Shown piece by piece: positions 5,833 through 6,177 of a stretch of 6,177 nucleotides of DNA. The notes below the pieces were generated by a model. The model did no database searches, had not been told where the DNA came from, and was given only the letters and a program-made list of their open reading frames with translations. Every line of letters begins with the position of its first letter. The stretch's first letter is position 1. The position numbers were made by a program, and so were the translations under genes. This DNA is from Spirochaetaceae bacterium (GTDB lineage: Bacteria; Spirochaetota; Spirochaetia; Treponematales; Treponemataceae): NCBI GenBank assembly GCA_031285525.1, contig JAITWB010000164.1, forward strand, positions 1-6,177. Reading direction: 5' to 3'.

Positions 5833-5858
5833 TTACCGTATATAATGGAGGAAAAGAC

Positions 5859-6177
5859 ATGATACAGGCTCCGATAACCGATGAAACGCTGGTTACACAG
5901 CTCAATGCTATAGAAAAAGACGGAATGTCCATCTTCATGATGGGTGAAATTCCGTTAAAAGGAAGGTCCAATGGAACAGCCAAAGGCTACACCCTGCGGG
6001 GGGCGCTCTTTAACGGTACCCGCTTTATAAACCAGATGCGGGCAAACCACGGGCTGGGAGTACTCGAAACCATGGTGCTGGGACAGGCTTCCCTCTGCGC
6101 CGCCCTCATGATCCCTACAATGAAGGGAAGGCAGCGGCTCTCCTTTAGATACGACACCATGGGACCTGCGGCGGGAT
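5859..6177 (+). CDS. hslO: Hsp33-family redox chaperone, N-terminal part (runs off the right edge)
   Basis: The first 106 residues of an Hsp33-type chaperone are present. Hsp33 is a cytoplasmic holdase switched on by oxidation of a zinc-binding cysteine cluster near its C-terminus. The core signature of the N-terminal domain is visible from about residue 45: TLRGALFNGTRFINQMRANH, then LGQASLCAALMIPTMKG, then RLSFRYDTMGP. This matches the Hsp33 pattern of an RxAx(x)GT segment, a small-residue helix and a strand ending in GP. Roughly 45 residues precede the usual core start, so the N-terminus is longer than that of the E. coli protein. The zinc-site cysteines would lie outside the window, so redox function cannot be confirmed. 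GGAGG (5847-5851) is 7 nt before the ATG. Divergent from the small-gene cassette. Confidence 0.85.
   Translation, partial: MIQAPITDETLVTQLNAIEKDGMSIFMMGEIPLKGRSNGTAKGYTLRGALFNGTRFINQMRANHGLGVLETMVLGQASLCAALMIPTMKGRQRLSFRYDTMGPAAG

Noticed and set aside
5841..5846. Perfect TATAAT as the hslO -10 box
   Set aside because: It directly abuts the ribosome binding site, so a transcript starting 6-8 nt downstream would lose that site.
1..6177. CRISPR array, tRNA or rRNA gene, insertion sequence or integrase
   Set aside because: No regularly spaced repeats, cloverleaf-like segments, transposase-like proteins or terminal inverted repeats were found on reading both strands.

Overview
The window looks like a piece of a spirochaete chromosome, most likely from the Treponema group. 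This is inferred from the general look of the HisS, CoaX and Hsp33-family proteins; no marker in the window proves it. Housekeeping genes frame the window: the start of hisS (1-734, minus) diverges from coaX (769-1569, plus) at the left end, and the start of an Hsp33-type chaperone gene (5859-6177, plus) lies at the right end. The hisS and hslO genes run off the two ends.

Between coaX and hslO is a block of six minus-strand genes. In order of transcription these are three small overlapping genes of unknown function (5709 down to 4550), a NeuB/SpsE-type sugar-acid synthase with a C-terminal SAF domain (4553-3429), an AAA/ABC-type ATPase (3352-2216), and a TOPRIM-like DUF4276-type protein (2219-1629). 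Five of the six genes overlap or abut a neighbour by 8 nt or less. The only real gap is the 76 nt between neuB and the ATPase. That gap holds a good sigma-70 type promoter (TTGATT-N17-TATGAT) but no visible terminator.

Composition is mosaic. hisS, coaX, neuB and hslO are visibly GC-rich, whereas the ATPase/TOPRIM pair and the three small genes are AT-rich. As sample counts, 4321-4380 in neuB is 36/60 GC and 4801-4860 in the third small gene is 19/60. The most economical reading is that two AT-rich accessory cassettes sit on either side of a resident GC-rich neuB.

The ATPase plus TOPRIM-like pair has the layout of known nucleic-acid-targeting conflict systems (OLD-like ATPase with a TOPRIM effector) and is a candidate anti-phage module. 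The three-gene cassette is the least explained part. It has its own promoter, with an 18-bp perfect inverted repeat lying over the -35 box, and is translationally coupled into neuB. No RNA genes, CRISPR arrays, insertion sequences or integrase genes were seen, and no stretch longer than 300 bases lacks a gene.
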